Below, piece after piece: positions 23,232-36,200 of a DNA stretch of 64,000 nt. The DNA is taken from contig NW_020825294.1 of the NCBI RefSeq assembly GCF_003286085.1, positions 2,604,001 to 2,668,000 on the forward strand, read 5' to 3'. The first letter of the stretch is position 1. The number at the start of each line of letters is the position of its first letter. The notes beneath the pieces were generated by a model. That model made no database searches and was not told the DNA's origin. It saw nothing but the letters and a program-made list of their open reading frames with translations. Position numbers and translations under genes: made by a program. The DNA is from Drosophila persimilis. Its lineage: Eukaryota; Arthropoda; Insecta; Diptera; Drosophilidae.

Positions 23232-23491
23232 TTAGCCGAATAAATCTTTCACACAACAGAGTAACGGCCGGGAGAAGTCCTCCATACATTCCGCTCTGTT
23301 GCGTATATAGCTCATATCTGCTGGACAGCGTTCTCGACACTCCCCTGTGTTGTCCCTGCAAGCTGAAAAGTAATCTTGCCTATTCGATTTTTCAGTATTT
23401 GTATTATTTACTTACATATGTGGCCGTTTGAGAGAAGAAACCAGACGCTCAGTATCAAAGTTAATAAGAGATATTTATACAGCAAAAGCAT
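23232..23491 (-). CDS. Secreted clip-like cysteine-rich peptide, two exons (copy C)
   Basis: Exon 1 runs from 23491 to 23416 and exon 2 from 23362 to 23232. The 53-base intron has GTAAGT and TTTTCAG ends in phase 1. The product is 68 residues. Exon 1 encodes a signal peptide (MLLLYKYLLLTLILSVWFLL, then SNGHI). Exon 2 encodes a mature peptide of about 43 residues with six cysteines: CRDNTGECRERCPADM, then CMEDFSRPLLCCVKDLFG, spaced C-x6-C-x3-C-x12-C-x8-CC. The pattern and the PLLCCV ending fit the clip fold. It is closest to copy B and more distant from copy A. The 63-codon open frame through exon 2 in another frame is a shadow. Function is unknown; I infer an extracellular effector or regulator. 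Confidence 0.75.
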
Positions 23492-24999
23492 TGTTCCATG
23501 TACTTTGAGGTCTTACGATTAAGTGGCCAAATTCCACCGAAATAGTTATTTTCACTGTTCGAATTTAATTCATTCGTTCCAAATTTCACGCCAAAGTGAG
23601 TGTGACGGTGAAACTGGGGTTCCGGAATCTGGGGAACTGGAACCTAGCTTCTACTTATGAAAAATAATATCGCAAGTTGCAATCAGTGGCAGGGCGAAAT
23701 TGTTCTGCATAATTGCAAAAGTATTGCAATTTGGCATCTTCCGCTTTTGGAATAGAGTCTACTTCAGAAATAATTGAATTATCCATGCTGCAGTCGTAGC
23801 GAAATCCTTGCCAAGCCACAGGACGAGTGGGTTGCCAAGAGAAGGGAGAGGAGAACAGAAGCCCGAAAACGGAAAACCGAGAATCCCGGCTACAATCCCG
23901 GAGTCATGTTTTAATAATTTCGCAGCAACAATAACGCTGGGAAAATTCAATTTTATTCAATAATATTAGCTGCTGGCTCTGCCAGTTTGTGGTCGCCAAC
24001 TTTGGTTCCTGTTTGGCTGAAACCGCAGTGGGTCGTGGGTCCTGGCCCTGCCCTGGAAGCTGAACCTGAGGTCTGAATCCCCAATGGTAGAGTGTCGAAT
24101 CAAGCTCTTCCTCCTCCGCCGCAATTCTCCTTTTGACAAACCTTCTCCCTCTACTTCTACTTCGCCTTCTCTATCGGTTTCGTTTGTTTGACTTGGCCGC
24201 AAACTTGAAGCCAAGTTTTGGCTAGTTAAGCCAAAAACCGCCATCTGCCGCATACTCGTACGAGTATATGGAAATTGGGTCGCCGAAGGAGATCAGCCAC
24301 ATCACATCCACTCCTTGGCAGTCGGCCGCCTTTCTGTCAGAGTAAGGCCACTACCATGTAGCCTTTGTTTGCCCAGTAATCTACTTGAGCTCTTCATATG
24401 GACCCGAACTTGTCGAGGCAGACCGGGCTCCTTTGTTGATTTTCTGCCGCAGCTGGTGCGAAGTTGTGTCAAGGCCCCAAAAGGTTTGATTTGTTAATTT
24501 GTTATTGGTTTGCCATCGGCATGGCGCTGGCACTGGCCCTGGCAGTGTCACTGTGTACCAGGGGAAATACATATGGAAGTATGTTCTTAAAATAATTTGG
24601 TAATGGTTTAATCGAATAGGAATAATCTCGTTTCCCTCATACTGGCCAACACTTGCAGATTTAATTTACTATTTCAGGAGAGTGTTTTGCATTTATGAAG
24701 TGGTTAAGAGTAATAAGATTAAAGCCAGTAAAGTATTCTCCGTTCGATACGTGCTCTAATATCAGTGTTAAAGCTCGGCCCGTTTGGTGGCACTTAAATA
24801 TTCATTTTGGGCCTCAGCCAGCTGCTGCCCAGAAATCCGAGACGATCACAAATTATATGTTAATGCAATTGTAATTGATACAAATTTGATTTCGGAGGGA
24901 ATAAAAAATACGAGTATGTGGCCCCCCAGCCTGATGCTGCCGCTGCTGCTGACGGGATTGGAAATGAGAAATCATTTGGCGGGGCAGCGGCAGGCAGGC

Positions 25000-25001
<2 letters not shown>

Positions 25002-25047
<46 letters not shown>
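25002..25047. repeat. (TG)23 microsatellite
   Basis: An uninterrupted TG run of about 46 bases, the longest dinucleotide repeat in the window. Confidence 0.95.
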
Positions 25048-25049
<2 letters not shown>

Positions 25050-27270
25050 CGTATGGCTGGCATATTTTGCCACCACGTGTCAGCTGCCAGTTGGGCTTGG
25101 GGGTTGGGGTTGAGAGCATGGGGTCTGGGGTCTGGGTCGGGGGTCCGGAGGTGGGTGCCTGGTGTTTCACTGAAAATGCTTGAGATAACGTAATAATTTA
25201 TATGAACTTTACAGGGTCATTAATTTAAAGCTTATTCAGTTGTTCAAGATTTATTAAATTAACTCAAGTTGTGGCAGCCAAGAAGTGGGTGGTGCGACGG
25301 TGGGAGGATGCTCAGTGGCTCCCAAGTCCCAAGGACGCACAAGCACTGGAAATTTAAGACCTTTGGTCCGTTTAGCGCGCAGAGTAAGTTCCTCGCAGCT
25401 GATTGGAAGTTGGATACTTTGTCATGGGGTTGTTGTGTTTTTGGATAATGAACTAGCCCTAACGATTGAAATTAACTGAAATTAATTGAATTAATTGAAG
25501 AGTAGGGATTAGAGATTTTACGATAAATATTCAATATACATATTTTGCCTTATTATAATTAAATCGTACCTGCTTAAGCAGTAAGCTTTCAAGAATTCTA
25601 CATTCAATGAAATTTGCTTATCAAATATTTCAAATACAATTAAATTAAATACATACATATGTACATATATAAGATACATGCATATATTATTATACGAATA
25701 ATAATAGTAATAGAAAATACGAAAATGTGCTGCTCTGTAAAGGACCAAAAGCCAAAACCAAAAGCAATCCAATTTATTGCATAAACCGCGTTGGTCGGTT
25801 TGGTCGGAGGGCGTGTCTGGTAATAGGGGCAAAGGTAGGGGATTGGTACGTCTGGCAATGAATTGAAACTCACCTGCTCAGGTAAATGTTGCTGTAAAAA
25901 CAAAAATACCAACAACTGCAAGACGGAGCAGCAGCATTTTGATAGAAACGCTGCAATTTGGCAGTGATGGAGGCGGAGAAAGGATATCAAATGCCCGTCT
26001 GCATCCCTGTGCCAGACCCAGACCCAGACCAAGGTGGAGAGGGAGACTCGGGGATAGTAATGGAAGAGGAATATTCATAGAATTGCCAACGATTGACTGG
26101 CAACAACCACAGAAATGCATTGAATTGAAAATGTTTGAATTTATATTGCAAGTTTGACTTGATTGAGGCACTTGATATCGTTTCCTTTTTGACAGAGCCG
26201 GCGACGCCACTTGACGGGTCCCTGCTCCACGCTCAGCTCAGCCCAGCTCTGCGAGTGGATTACCAAAGGACCAACCAACCAGCCACACGGTGGGCCAGCC
26301 ACTCCACTAACGAGCTTCGAACATCCACTCATCAATGGGCACCGGATAAGTCCTCAAGTGGACACAATGCGTTTTTGCGGTCATCTGAAATGGACTAACA
26401 ACATGAGCTTTAAAATGTATATTTGTTAATTAATGCATAGAATCTAATATTGGACTCCAAAGAAGTTATCCTTGCATCAATGTGCTTACAATTTGGAATC
26501 GCTACATTCTTAAATACAATCTTCGGCAAACAATCTTTCTTGACGGATATCTAATTACTTTGTACCTTGCCTAATTCGTCTGATAAATAATAATGAATTA
26601 AACGAATGAATTCTATGTAAGTGAAAGAACTTTCTTTACTATCTTTCTCAATTTCGAGAGTGATACTAGGGAGTATTGAGTATTGAGCTCGACAAAATCA
26701 TTTCACTGGTGATGCTTAGTTTTTACGGCCAGAACGGACAGAACGTACTGGTGAAGCCACTGAATAATAAAAGTCACAGTTTAAACATTAATTAGAGCCA
26801 TCGATGCGCAGCCAACGAAAATACCCATTGATAGGGCCAGGGGCCACGTGTCCTGCATGCCAAATACGGATCACGTAGGAGGCGAATCCGGCAGATACGC
26901 AACTGCCGAGCACATGCAGCGACCTGTTTAATGTGGATAACAATTTCAGTCCCCCATTTGGGGACTTTTTGTAGGTTTTTGCGGTGTGTCATCCGCAGAA
27001 TTGCCAGAAACTAACCGCAAGACAAAATCCGTCGACGAAGTTTGTCGGGGAGTTTAACGCCGTTTTCGGTATGCGTGGTCCGCCTTGATTTTACGACATT
27101 TCTGGCAGCGATTTCCATAAGCCCCGTTCCAGTGTGTACTCGCCAGACATCAGACAGCAGCCAACTCCATAAAATTACAAGATACTACCTGTTAGAAGTT
27201 TCTCTGCGCTGAAATTCCAATAAACTCACTGCACAATATTAGTTTTATGCGGCACACAAACGAAGAAAAT

Positions 27271-27302
27271 ACGAGTACCAGTACCAGTACCAGTACGAGT
27301 AA
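27271..27302. repeat. (TACCAG)n repeat flanked by TACGAG units
   Basis: Three tandem TACCAG units bounded on both sides by TACGAG, the hexamer that recurs across the window. Confidence 0.85.
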
Positions 27303-27531
27303 TATAAAAGGAAAAAGAACAAAACTGGCAAACAAAAAAGAAAAACGGGCAAAGTCTGTGGAGAGAAAAAAAAAGAAGGAAAACTGCGAAATCATTTAAG
27401 CAAACAGTCACAGACTTTGGCAGTCTCTCGTTGGATCTACGATACCTGCATGGAAAACTTTCTGCTATGTGACTTTCAGAATTTTTAGTTTTGATTTCAA
27501 GAGTTTGCCCGCTCCCATTGTTGTTGCCAGC

Positions 27532-27659
27532 TTAGTTTTGGTTTTGGCTTCGGCTCCGGCTTCGGCTTTGGCTGCAAATATTGCAAGTTGTGCCAAAGTC
27601 ACGTGCAAGTTTACAGACATTCGGTTTGGTCCTGGTCCTGGTCCTGGCCCTGGTCCGGT
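27532..27659. repeat. Degenerate hexamer repeats (GGCTTC and CTGGTC units)
   Basis: Two G/C/T-rich hexamer tracts, GGCTTC/GGCTCC at 27541-27572 and GGTCCT at 27627-27658. They create long proline/glycine or leucine-rich shadow frames on both strands. Confidence 0.8.
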
Positions 27660-29892
27660 TGTCCTGGCACTTGGCATCCTTAAAAGAAATTCCAGGTTCC
27701 TGTTAGCTTTTTCCCCAACACTTTAAACTAGCCATGGGCAGTCTGTAAGGAGAACTGGTCTCTATTAGTTGGCTCAAGAAACCTTTATTAAAGAATTGCC
27801 CACTCGAGTTCTGCACTCAGTCTCTTGAATGTAAATTTGTAAATTGTGGTGTTAAATCCTCTTGTTCGCCAGCCTAAAAGGGGATTAAAATAAATGTACC
27901 ATCTTTTAGATTCAGAATAATATTCAAAAAGAAACATTTCCCATCAACTTGTAGTTGATTCTCATTTTATAAATTCCCTTATTTTTTGCACATTTTCCAT
28001 TATCTCTTCTTGTTCTGCCAAACAAACAATTTCCATAACCAAAAAAGCAATGGTTCGGAGTGAATATTTCTTTTGGCTTATTAAAAATATTTGTAGTGGA
28101 AACACAAATAAATACAAGGGGAAACCGAATTTCTCAAGTAGTAGTTTCTCGGGAACCCAAAGTTTTATGCACACCTTCTGTAAAAGTCCCTTTGCAAATC
28201 CACTTGAGGCTCAAGATGTCAGCTGGTGTCAGAGTAGTCGAAATGATGAAATCTTTAGCAGGTGGATAACATAGTACAAGGTCTAGAGGTCTACAAGGTC
28301 TTGTCCATAAAAGCATGTAAGATGGACGCTTGATAAATCGCAAACATGTATTTCTAGATATACATATACATATCTACAAAAAAAATATAAAGAGATCTGG
28401 GTATATATAATTGAGAGGTATTAAGTAGTGTCTAGCAGTGTTAACATACCCCTGTCTATGAGTATGTCTTCTTCATCAAGTATCACTTCCCACTTTCTCA
28501 TCATTCACCTCTCTTTAGTCCTCCAAATCTCGTCCTAACTTACAAATCGGTGTCCAAACATGTTCATTTGAATGGGGAAGCTCCGAGGAAAACTACAGCC
28601 CCTGCGCAATTTGGCATCCCTTGTGTGCCCTTTCGCACCCCCTCGAACTGGGGCTCCAAGCGAACTTAAGCAGGAACTGCTCAACACCTTTTCCAGTGGT
28701 GAATGGAGCATAAGAAATCATATCAAGCGCTTCAGCGTGCGGATATAATATATATAACAATTTTCACACAATTTTCCTAACACGTTATTTGCGCGTATTT
28801 CATATATCCTTACTGGCAGGATGCCGGAACCTCCGCTCCCCCCCTCCTATGCATGTGTGTGCGTGTGAATTAGCGGCAAACGGATGTTGAATTGGTTTGC
28901 CTTCGTCCTCGCTCTGGCTGCCAGTCAAGTGTAAAGATGTGTGCGCCTGTCTGTGTGAAGGAGCATCTTGTGGCTGGTTATACCTGGTACTCGCAGAGTA
29001 CATGGGACCATTGTATTCAGAGTAGATTCAGGTGCAGATACAAAATAAAGTGAAATACTGTGGTAGCCAGAATTGAGGTTAGAAATCCCTGCCATTTCAG
29101 ATCCTAAATTGGTTTTAATACCGTTCCCAACCGTTCATTTCCGTTTGGGGTGTTTTCTACTCAGTTAGACCCTAATCCGTGGGTATCCTTTGGTCGGATG
29201 TACGACTATGGCGTTTCTTACTGGTTCCTTCTCGTCCAATGTTGACTGCTTGTTTTTATTCCTTTTTTCGAGAGTGGAATGTGCTCGCCGTGTGCGACTG
29301 TGTGAGGAGTCCTGGCACGTTGGCACGCTTAAATCAAAGCAATTTGCCAAGCACAATCGTGTTGTAAATTATCGCCGCAGGATTTTGTTTTATTAAACCG
29401 AGAGTGGGACCGGGTCTGGGCTGTGTTTTTGTGAGTTTCCCAAGATTGGTCGGGCTTCTGGCCTGGCTTCCCGTTGATTGCTGCTGGGATTATGTGGAGG
29501 GCATATTTAAAGTTGCCAGAGCATCCAGTTTTAAGCAAAAGATCCAACAAAAATGTGGGTTTTCGATTTTTAAACATTATTACTGGCGACCCAAAAAAAA
29601 TGTTTGTTCAGAAGATTATCCAAATTTTCGATTAAAACTGATCACACTCACTTGCTCTGACTCGAATTGTCTTTTGATAAGAATAAATGTAATTCAAGAA
29701 CTATTTTCAGTAGTGTGTCTCTGCGTGTCTTCAGCAAACAGTTTCCCATTGATTGGGCACTATTTGACCAGACGATTAGCGTCTTGCCTGGCAGATAAAC
29801 CAGCAGAATCAGCAGGGGTGCGAGACAAAGGCAGTTCGCATAAGTCGAGATTATTTCCGTCTCAGATAAGCAATTTTCGGGTTCAACCTGAC

Positions 29893-29930
29893 TATAAAAT
29901 GCACGCCTTTGCACTAGTTTCCATCAGTGC
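29893..29930 (+). promoter_or_regulatory. TATA/initiator promoter of the microRNA cluster
   Basis: TATAAAA at 29893-29899 is followed by CATCAGTG, whose A at 29926 lies 33 bases from the TATA start. A second TCAGT follows at 29938. The mir-968-like hairpin begins about 62 bases downstream on the same strand, so this is very likely the start of its primary transcript. Confidence 0.7.
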
Positions 29931-29987
29931 CGCGCAGTCAGTAAAGTGATCGAGTTTGAATAGTGATTTAGTTCCACAATTGCTGCA

Positions 29988-30062
29988 GCTTCCTTAAGTA
30001 GTATCCATTAAGAGGTCGTCATCTAGCTAAAATCGACCTTTTGATGTACTACTTTAAAAAGC
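29988..30062 (+). ncRNA. mir-968: microRNA precursor, mir-968-like
   Basis: The sequence folds into a hairpin of about 75 bases. The 5' arm starting at 29995 (TAAGTAGTATCCATTAAGAG) pairs with a 3' arm ending near 30057 (GATGTACTACTTTAA), with a loop around 30019-30032 and a short GCTT/AAGC base stem. As I remember Drosophila miR-968-5p, the first 17 bases of this arm match it exactly, including the seed AAGTAGT. Later bases differ (AGAGGTCG against AAGGGTTG). The identity rests on memory of the mature sequence, the stem and the neighbouring mir-1002-like hairpin, the known partner of mir-968. Confidence 0.85.
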
Positions 30063-30122
30063 ACAGTCGAAGTCAACAGAACTGTGCGATTAGAGTTATC
30101 AATAGGCAGGTCCTCTCAAAAT

Positions 30123-30203
30123 AATCGGGCACCTAAGTAGTTGATACAAGGGCGATAATGTAAAAGAACTTTCGCATTGTGTGACCTACTTAAATGCCCG
30201 ATT
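30123..30203 (+). ncRNA. mir-1002: microRNA precursor, mir-1002-like
   Basis: A strong hairpin is closed by AATCGGGCA (30123-30131) and TGCCCGATT (30195-30203). Its 5' arm (CTAAGTAGTTGATACAAGGG, from 30133) pairs with GTGTGACCTACTTAAA on the 3' arm. The 5' arm resembles Drosophila miR-1002-5p, which begins UUAAGUAGUGGAUACAAAGG. Changes seen here are C for the first U, T for G at the tenth base, and single-base gaps. It lies about 60 bases after the mir-968-like hairpin, so both probably come from one primary transcript. The two mature arms share TAAGTAGT offset by one base, so their seeds overlap but differ. Confidence 0.82.
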
Positions 30204-30249
30204 GTTTCAAGCAACCTCTAAAATCTACCTGGAGTAGCCCCAAATTGAC

Positions 30250-33200
30250 AAGTTATATGGTTTATTTTTAGAAGTGTGTATCCCTTTAGGAATGCTGATT
30301 CAATCTTCAACTTCTTCTATGTGTCTATAATCTATATCTTATGATGATTAATAAAAAAAGATTTTTCAATCGCAACTACTTATCGCCTTTTATATTCCCA
30401 GTCTTATGCACCTTTAAATATTTAAAAGTATACAAAATTGTAGCTTGTAGGAAATATCAGGGAAGTCAAATATTTATCTATTTAATCGTATCAAGATTTG
30501 ATTGGCATTGTGTAAACATTTTACTTTGGCCCTATTTTGTTTTTCAGTAAACTCATTAGTCAGCCCTAGTATAGGCTCCGATGTTCTACCCGATGGCCTG
30601 ACAGACAGGACTGACTCCTTGTATTTACATACATAAATCAAGGTAGCGATAAGGTTAATACAATTGCTGCACCCACACACGGTTGCTTACTTAACACCTC
30701 GTTGGTGATGCGAGCTTGAATGAAGGAAACAGACAGACATTCGGGCAGGCAGGTGCGCGGACCGATTTAGCTGACATGTGTGTGTATGTGTGTAGGTAAC
30801 AATGTGGCCAAAACAGCATGACAACCCCACAACAGCAGCAATAACAATGGGCCACAGCACAATATCAGGCGAAGAGCTACAGGCGACAACAGCAAAATGG
30901 TGTTAAAGCTGCCATGGCTGCCATTTTGGCCATTTTTTGCACGTGTGTCAAAGCTTTGACAATGAGGAGTGTGCGTGCCGATGGTGGGGGTGTGTGAGCG
31001 TGTGTGGGAGTGTGGGAGTGTGTGAGTGTGATTCCTCAGGTATGGTGTATCTGTGCGACTGTGTCGCTTATGCGAATGATTTTTCACTTTTGTCGAAATA
31101 CATTTTTATAAATTCTGACAGGGCATTTGTTGTGCTCGATGCTGCTTGCCAAAGCAGATAAAAATGTTCACCCTTCTGTGCGCTGGCAAGACAGCCAAAG
31201 TCTTGCCTGAATGGAATAAATGAGCTTATGGTAGGATGTGTGTGTCCATTGTCATGGACCATGACTTATCGATGCCATGAAAAAGATTTTCAGCTCGAAA
31301 TTTCTCCTTTAACCTATGGAAAATGATTCATAAGTAGTACATGATAAACTGCTCTTGCTACTTCATACATTTTCATGGAAAACAAAATTACCTACATGTA
31401 TGTGGCAGTCAGTCGTCTGTGTATCAGCTAGCTCTGATTAAAATAGAAACAAATGTACTGAAAGCAAAACCTCTAACTCTAAAGGTATTGGAACCCCTCT
31501 ACAAACTTTTTTTTTGGCTAATAAATAGGGAGTTTATCAACAAATTATGAGCACATAACCGTCCTACTCTCATTAAAGCTCTCATCCTCTGAGTGACACA
31601 ATAAATGAGCTGTCAAGAGCTCTCTAAACAGGGCCATTCACAACGAGGGAGCCACAGGCAGCTGGGATAATAAACCAAATAAATATTATAACTTCATCAA
31701 GACTCACAGCCCAACCTCCCCTCAAAGTGTTGAAGCGCAAAGATTGATGATAAAAGAAAAACGAGAGCGAATGACCGGCATCCTCTTTCTGCATGGAATG
31801 TCCACGGCTCCGAGTAAAATATTTTGACCAAATTCCCTTGCTCTTTAGCCCCGCCTATCATCATCTCATAATGTTGACATTTCTCCCACAGTTCAATGGG
31901 CATCAAAATATCAATGTGTTTGTTGTATCTATTGTTCTTATCTGTAGGTAGTAGCCCTGAAAAGGCCTGTGGAGGGAGAGATGAGAAATGGGATGTTGAC
32001 TGTCCCATTGTTTGATTGACTTGGCCTGGCCTTTGTTTCAATGACTCGAAACATCTTGAAGATAACTTGTCCAAACACAGAGGAAGAGAGGGGCCAGTGG
32101 AAGGGCCTTGGGCCTGGCCTTCTCGCCATGGAAGGCTGAATATGCGACGTGCTGTTTCCCTTCCCCTTCTTTTGTATTTCTAATTTTTCGGTTATTTTCT
32201 TTTATTTTTGTCATTTTTTGGTTCAGTGAGCGACGACGAGTAGTTCAATATTTTCAACGTCATTTACGTGTCATTTACTTCTGTACAAAAGACATACCAG
32301 TACACGAGTACACATATATACTCCCACCGCCTTCCGACTGCCTGCCAAATTCGCGTTCTTATCGCCGTCAGTCGTCCCCATCATTAGGTCACGACGCCCG
32401 CACATCTGGCTCTGCGGGGAAAATAAAAGAAAATCCAAGGAAATTTCATTGGGTCTCCGTTGATTTGTTTGCCCGGCAATTATTATCCTTATCGTTGACA
32501 CAAATCGCCATTTAATTAGTTCAATGCTTTTGTGTCATGTTTGTATTTCCCATTGATTTGTTGACACTCTCTAAGCAGACCACTTGCCGATTATGCTCCA
32601 GTGGGTTAATAAGGATCACAATTCTGTGCCTGTGCTGTGACTGACAGCTGGCGAATATTTTCCCGCTGAAGTCGATTAATTGGCTCGCCTAATATATACA
32701 TATCTCAGGCGTATCTCCCTGGCAATCCAATCACAAATTAGTAGCGAATAAATGGAGCAAAGAACAAAAATGGTACTAAGTAGTGCGGCGATTTGTGAAT
32801 TTGAATTTCCTAAAATAATGAAAATCAATAGTTCCAAGTGTTCTAATATCTCACTTGATCTTGATTGTTTGTCAAGCCCTTGAAAAGACTGAGTAGAATA
32901 AGTCGATAAATCGATAGAGCTACTAATCCTTTTATGTAAACTAAATATAATTCAATAAAAGCTACTTTTATTGCTTGAATATTTTTGTAAACCCTAAGAG
33001 CTTCCACAAAGCCAAAAATTCAACAATGGCTTTTGCTGGCTGTTAGTTAATGTTTGTTAAATAATTTAAAATCTCAGTACAGTAAATTCCGGTCTGCAGG
33101 TCCGCCACATACGTCTAATAAATCATGTACTTGGCCAAAGCATAAATTACAATTAAAACTGAAATATAATTATGTTATCTGGGCAACTTTTCATTGAGGC

Positions 33201-36200
33201 AACAGACAAACGAGCTCACCAAACATTCTCCCCGCATTTGCATACACCAGTCAGGGAGAGAGAGTGAGATATATGAGAGGTTTGTACGAGTATGTTGTGT
33301 GCGGTGGGGCATGGTGCGGTGCGATGGTGCGACCTTTTCAGGAGTATCTCACCTTTTAGCAACTATTAATTATGTCTCCATTAGATGGACACAATAGTCG
33401 AAATGTCGCAAAAGTTTTGCTGTTCGAGCAGTTTGGGCTTCTGGGTGCGGTGCCGCCCATAAATCTGCATAAAGGGAATCCCCAAGCCCAGCCCCAAGCC
33501 GCCCGTCCGGCTTGTTTGTTGGGGGCTTAATTAACATGAAGTGTGGCTATAACTTACCGATGCGTGTTGTATGTTCTATCAGTGACCATTTGGGGGCATC
33601 TTTGAGCTGCGCCTTAGAGCAGTCGCCGTTGCCCTTTCAAATGCACTCGTGTAAGCCGATTAATGTCAGCGCCAATGCGATTAGCTTCGAGCGTCGACTT
33701 TTAGCACTTAAAGTGCATTTGCCATAAACATGCACTGCCCCACTCCTTGACCTCTCTCTCTCTGTCCCTTTCACTGTTTGTCTTCCTGGCTCTGTCTCTG
33801 GTCAGCCAGCTTAGTCTTTGGTATCTGCTGGATCTACTGGATCTGCTGGATGTGTCGCAGTATTTTATAGTTAAACTTTCGCCCGGCAACGCCCTGCTCT
33901 TGTAGGTTGTAGTCCCTTTGACATTCCCGTGCATCGTTCATTTTGTTTTCCCTGCAATTTTCTTCGTTGTTCTACACAATTAACAGCCATTGCTGTTACT
34001 GATTCGCCCCTCACCGACTCCGTCCCGTGCGCACCGCACCCAAACCCGTACCGTGCCGTCTAGCTTTGGGGCCGGCTCCTTTCCCCTTTGGCCTGTTTGT
34101 TTGTTTGTGGGCTGAACCCTCTCCCGTTTGCTCGGTTGTTAGCCTTGTTAGTTGCTTGCGGGCGTGGCCCAATGTAATATGCGTTTTAGATTGTAGACTT
34201 GTAGGTTTGCTTGTGTTGTGTTGTGCACAGTGTCGACAGTGTTGTGCCTGTCTGGGCCGTCTCCTCTTCCAGAGCTATCCCCGCCAGCCGCCAACACTCT
34301 CCATATACATGTATTCCCTCGAATCCTGTGACTGTGACTTGCATAATGAGTAACATGTTTGTTAAAGGCCATTGAGGCTTGGCTTGTGGCATGCTGGAAC
34401 CGCAACGTTGTTCCCCAGAAGTGAGCAGTGAACACTGGATGCGATGGGTGGCTCATATCAACAATTGAAAGCGTTTAGAGAAAGCAACTGCGGGACAAAA
34501 TGGAAATAGGCGAGGCCTGAAAAGGGCAAGGACTTTTAAAAATATACCGAGAGAATTTTGAATGCAGCTCCGACTAAGCACTTTCGAAAATTGTATGAAA
34601 ATTAATCAGATATATGCTTAACCATATTGCTGTTTATATACCCACATAAATATGTATCTTCTGTGACAATCTGTCAACTGAAATTTGGACTCAATAGCTA
34701 CATACGTTATGTCATAGCATTAATTGGAAGTGAACCGAGTCAAAGCAATCAAGTGGATGCGATTCAATTGCAAAATGGCCACAACCGGATATAAAACTAT
34801 CAGAGCTATCAACAGCAGTTTGCGATTGTGAGGGAGCAGCAACAAATGATTTAGAAAATGATTTATGGCACATTCATCTAATTACCAGGCACCCGCAGAG
34901 TGGGCAGGACACAGCACGCAGGACACAGCCGAAGCAGCAGCAGGAGCAGGAGCAGCCAACAAAAAGCTAAAGCCCGAATGCTGATGACAATTGTGCCCCA
35001 TTTGTAGCTGTTGTTGTGGGTGTGGCCGGATGTGTGGCATGTGTGTGTTTGTCAGCAACATCATTGCTGACATTAATGACGCATGCCATCAGTCAGAGCC
35101 CAGAATCCCAGCAGCCCAGCATCCCAGCATCGCAGCATCCCAATAAGGAGGATATCACCATACTACCAATGGGTGGCGGTAGTCAGGGATCGATTCCTAA
35201 GCCTTTTTCCGCGACTGCAGCGCATCAATCGTCATCAGATGGGAATGTTGTGGCTGTAAAATGGCTTTCGTATTAATATCGCATCAATTATAATTTCCAG
35301 TTGACAAGCGAATGCGTTTTAGCTCCCCGATTTGTTGCAATTTTTTCCGGGCTCCTTCCCGCCTCGTGCCTCGTGCCTGGTGCCTGTTGCCACTTCCACA
35401 CGTTGATTGTGTATACGCCTGGGTGTCTGGTGCAGGATCCTATTCTGTGATTGACGTTGTATCCTGCTGCTGCTGCTGTTGCTGTTGCTGTGGTGTGTCT
35501 GCTATCCCCTGTAACCATTTTCCACCGGCATTGTAGCCCTCAATTCGAATTTAATTTACGTTGCCAGCACATGGAAAAACGACCAAAATATCTACGATAC
35601 AATGTTTTTGTATTTCTTTATTGATTTCTCATTATCCTCGTATTGGATATTGGTCTGTTGTTGGTGGGTGTGGTCAGAGCCAGAGCCAGAGCCAGCTAGG
35701 GCTAATGATTGTTTCGGTATAAAAGCCAAGTGATTATAGGGGATACTTGTACACCAGTTTATCTGCAGCAGGCTTTAAATCAGGGATCAAAATAGCTGGG
35801 AATATGTTCGTACAACTAATTTTAGCCTAATGTTCCTAAACTCCACGAATATGGAGTTAATGGGATATTTTATACGAAGCTTTAAATAACATTTCAATGC
35901 TTCAAGTACCCAAAGATACGAGCATCAGCTGTCCGGAGTGTATGGCAGACAGAACCAAATCAAAAACATCCTTGAACAAACCAAAAACAAGATTTCAAAG
36001 CTTTTCAATGCTTAGGGCGCCCCTTTCCGACTGTCTTCCGACTGTCAGGAAAATAAACAAAACTGCAAATTTTATCGTCGTGAACGTTTATGCACAAATT
36101 GCTTCCAGGTTTTAGCGCTGTCGTGTCTGTCGCCTTATCGAATTTCAGGACAAGGATACCGCAGACTCCGACTTCGGAGCGGCTCCAACTCGAACTCCAA

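Larger units (their letters stand above)
23590..29880. other. Gene-free stretch, no supported gene
   Basis: No gene is supported. The stretch contains a long GT microsatellite, repeats of CCAGTA and CTGGTC type, A/T-rich tracts and short overlapping open frames. A 181-codon frame at 29404-29949 has no family character and runs through the microRNA promoter, so I treat it as chance. Confidence 0.5.

Noticed and set aside
29404-29949. 181-codon plus-strand open frame
   Set aside because: It runs through the microRNA promoter and has no family character; length alone is the only support.
30061-30088. Small GCACAG/CTGTGC stem between the two microRNA hairpins
   Set aside because: Only six base pairs around a 16-base loop, too short for a microRNA precursor.
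35718-35758. TATAAAA with a CCAGTTT initiator-like site
   Set aside because: The spacing is long (38 bases), and the first ATG downstream (35804) closes after eight codons, so no gene can be tied to it.
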